Of a stretch of DNA of 64,000 nt, positions 63,795 to 64,000 are shown in pieces. This DNA comes from Symsagittifera roscoffensis (Eukaryota; Xenacoelomorpha; Acoela; Convolutidae), in NCBI RefSeq assembly GCF_963678635.1, contig NC_087062.1, positions 98,323,705 to 98,387,704 on the forward strand. The letters are read 5' to 3'. A program made the position numbers and the translations under genes. The notes under the pieces are model-generated. The model was not told where the DNA came from, did not search any database, and saw only the letters and a program-made list of their open reading frames with translations. Positions within the stretch are counted from its first letter, which is position 1. Every line of letters starts with the position of its first letter.

Positions 63795-64000
63795 CTGAAA
63801 CCATATCACAGCTATCAAACTTAAGAGACGCGCATCATGCTTCACAGCGTAGTTCAAGTATTTATGATGAGCAGGGAACGGAAAAAAGAGAATAATTTTT
63901 TTTATCACACTTAACGGAGTAAAAGAAAATAAGAAAAAAACATACAATTTTGCCCTAATTTGCCATAAGAATTGAAAATTTTCGAAAAGATCCATAAATT
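63795..64000 (-). other. Receptor intron, partial
   Basis: AT-rich, runs off the right edge. The acceptor cagctttgtg boundary is at 63794. No other feature. Confidence 0.6.

Noticed and set aside
1..64000. CRISPR arrays, bacterial operons, rRNA genes
   Set aside because: No spaced identical short repeats or rRNA-like sequence. The ATGA overlaps are within an LTR retroelement in spliced animal DNA, not a bacterial operon.

Overview
The window is AT-rich metazoan (very probably aquatic invertebrate) chromosomal DNA. Evidence: spliced GT-AG exons of two animal genes, an unconventional myosin and an LDL-receptor-related protein, both on the minus strand, with introns of 1 to 7 kb packed with tRNA-derived SINE heads, foldback and MITE elements, tandem repeats and decayed LINE and Penelope-like retroelements. 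I cannot name the phylum from sequence alone.

Layout. 1-14.9 kb: five phase-consistent minus-strand exons of a myosin (266-360, 7612-7823, 8960-9102, 10028-10560, 14653-14868), running from an N-terminal extension through the P-loop to switch I. 14.9-16.1 kb: no gene seen. 16,098-35,070: one intact 18,973-bp Ty3/gypsy-class, retrovirus-like element with 410-bp LTRs identical by eye and a 4-bp target duplication. 35-38.8 kb: a small inverted-repeat element, two tRNA-like SINE heads and an 87-codon coiled-coil ORF. 38.8-45.5 kb: a 3,058-bp composite repeat (minus-strand Penelope-like element plus plus-strand LINE fragment) in two tandem copies. 45.5-47.5 kb: two more dead retroelement tails. 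49.3-49.8 kb: a TIR element beside a possible 105-aa membrane-protein gene. 51.8-54 kb: a dead LINE and a 253-bp satellite. 56.7-63.8 kb: five exons of an LRP-like receptor (YWTD propeller, EGF-like module, transmembrane segment, cytoplasmic tail).

The most interesting object is the 19-kb element. It has a tRNA-type primer site, a leader with three copies of a hairpin-bearing 61-bp repeat, a basic 155-aa ORF overlapping the start of a single-frame 2,740-aa Gag-Pol, and then a compact block of five downstream ORFs: two small hydrophobic proteins joined by an ATGA overlap, a 378-codon ORF with no methionine codon, an 870-aa envelope glycoprotein, and a 601-aa protein of unknown function whose start overlaps the Env stop (ATGA). 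A candidate 79-nt intron begins three bases after the last stop. The Env looks more like the glycoproteins of chuvirus-type negative-strand RNA viruses than the usual errantivirus Env. The gene content suggests a complex endogenous retrovirus of an invertebrate, recently inserted and apparently intact, with accessory genes I cannot match to anything known.

A second item is the Penelope-like element. A C4HC3 PHD finger sits inside its reverse transcriptase, between the AMG(A/V)S motif and the YVDD motif, in the same reading frame. Both copies are broken, by different lesions.
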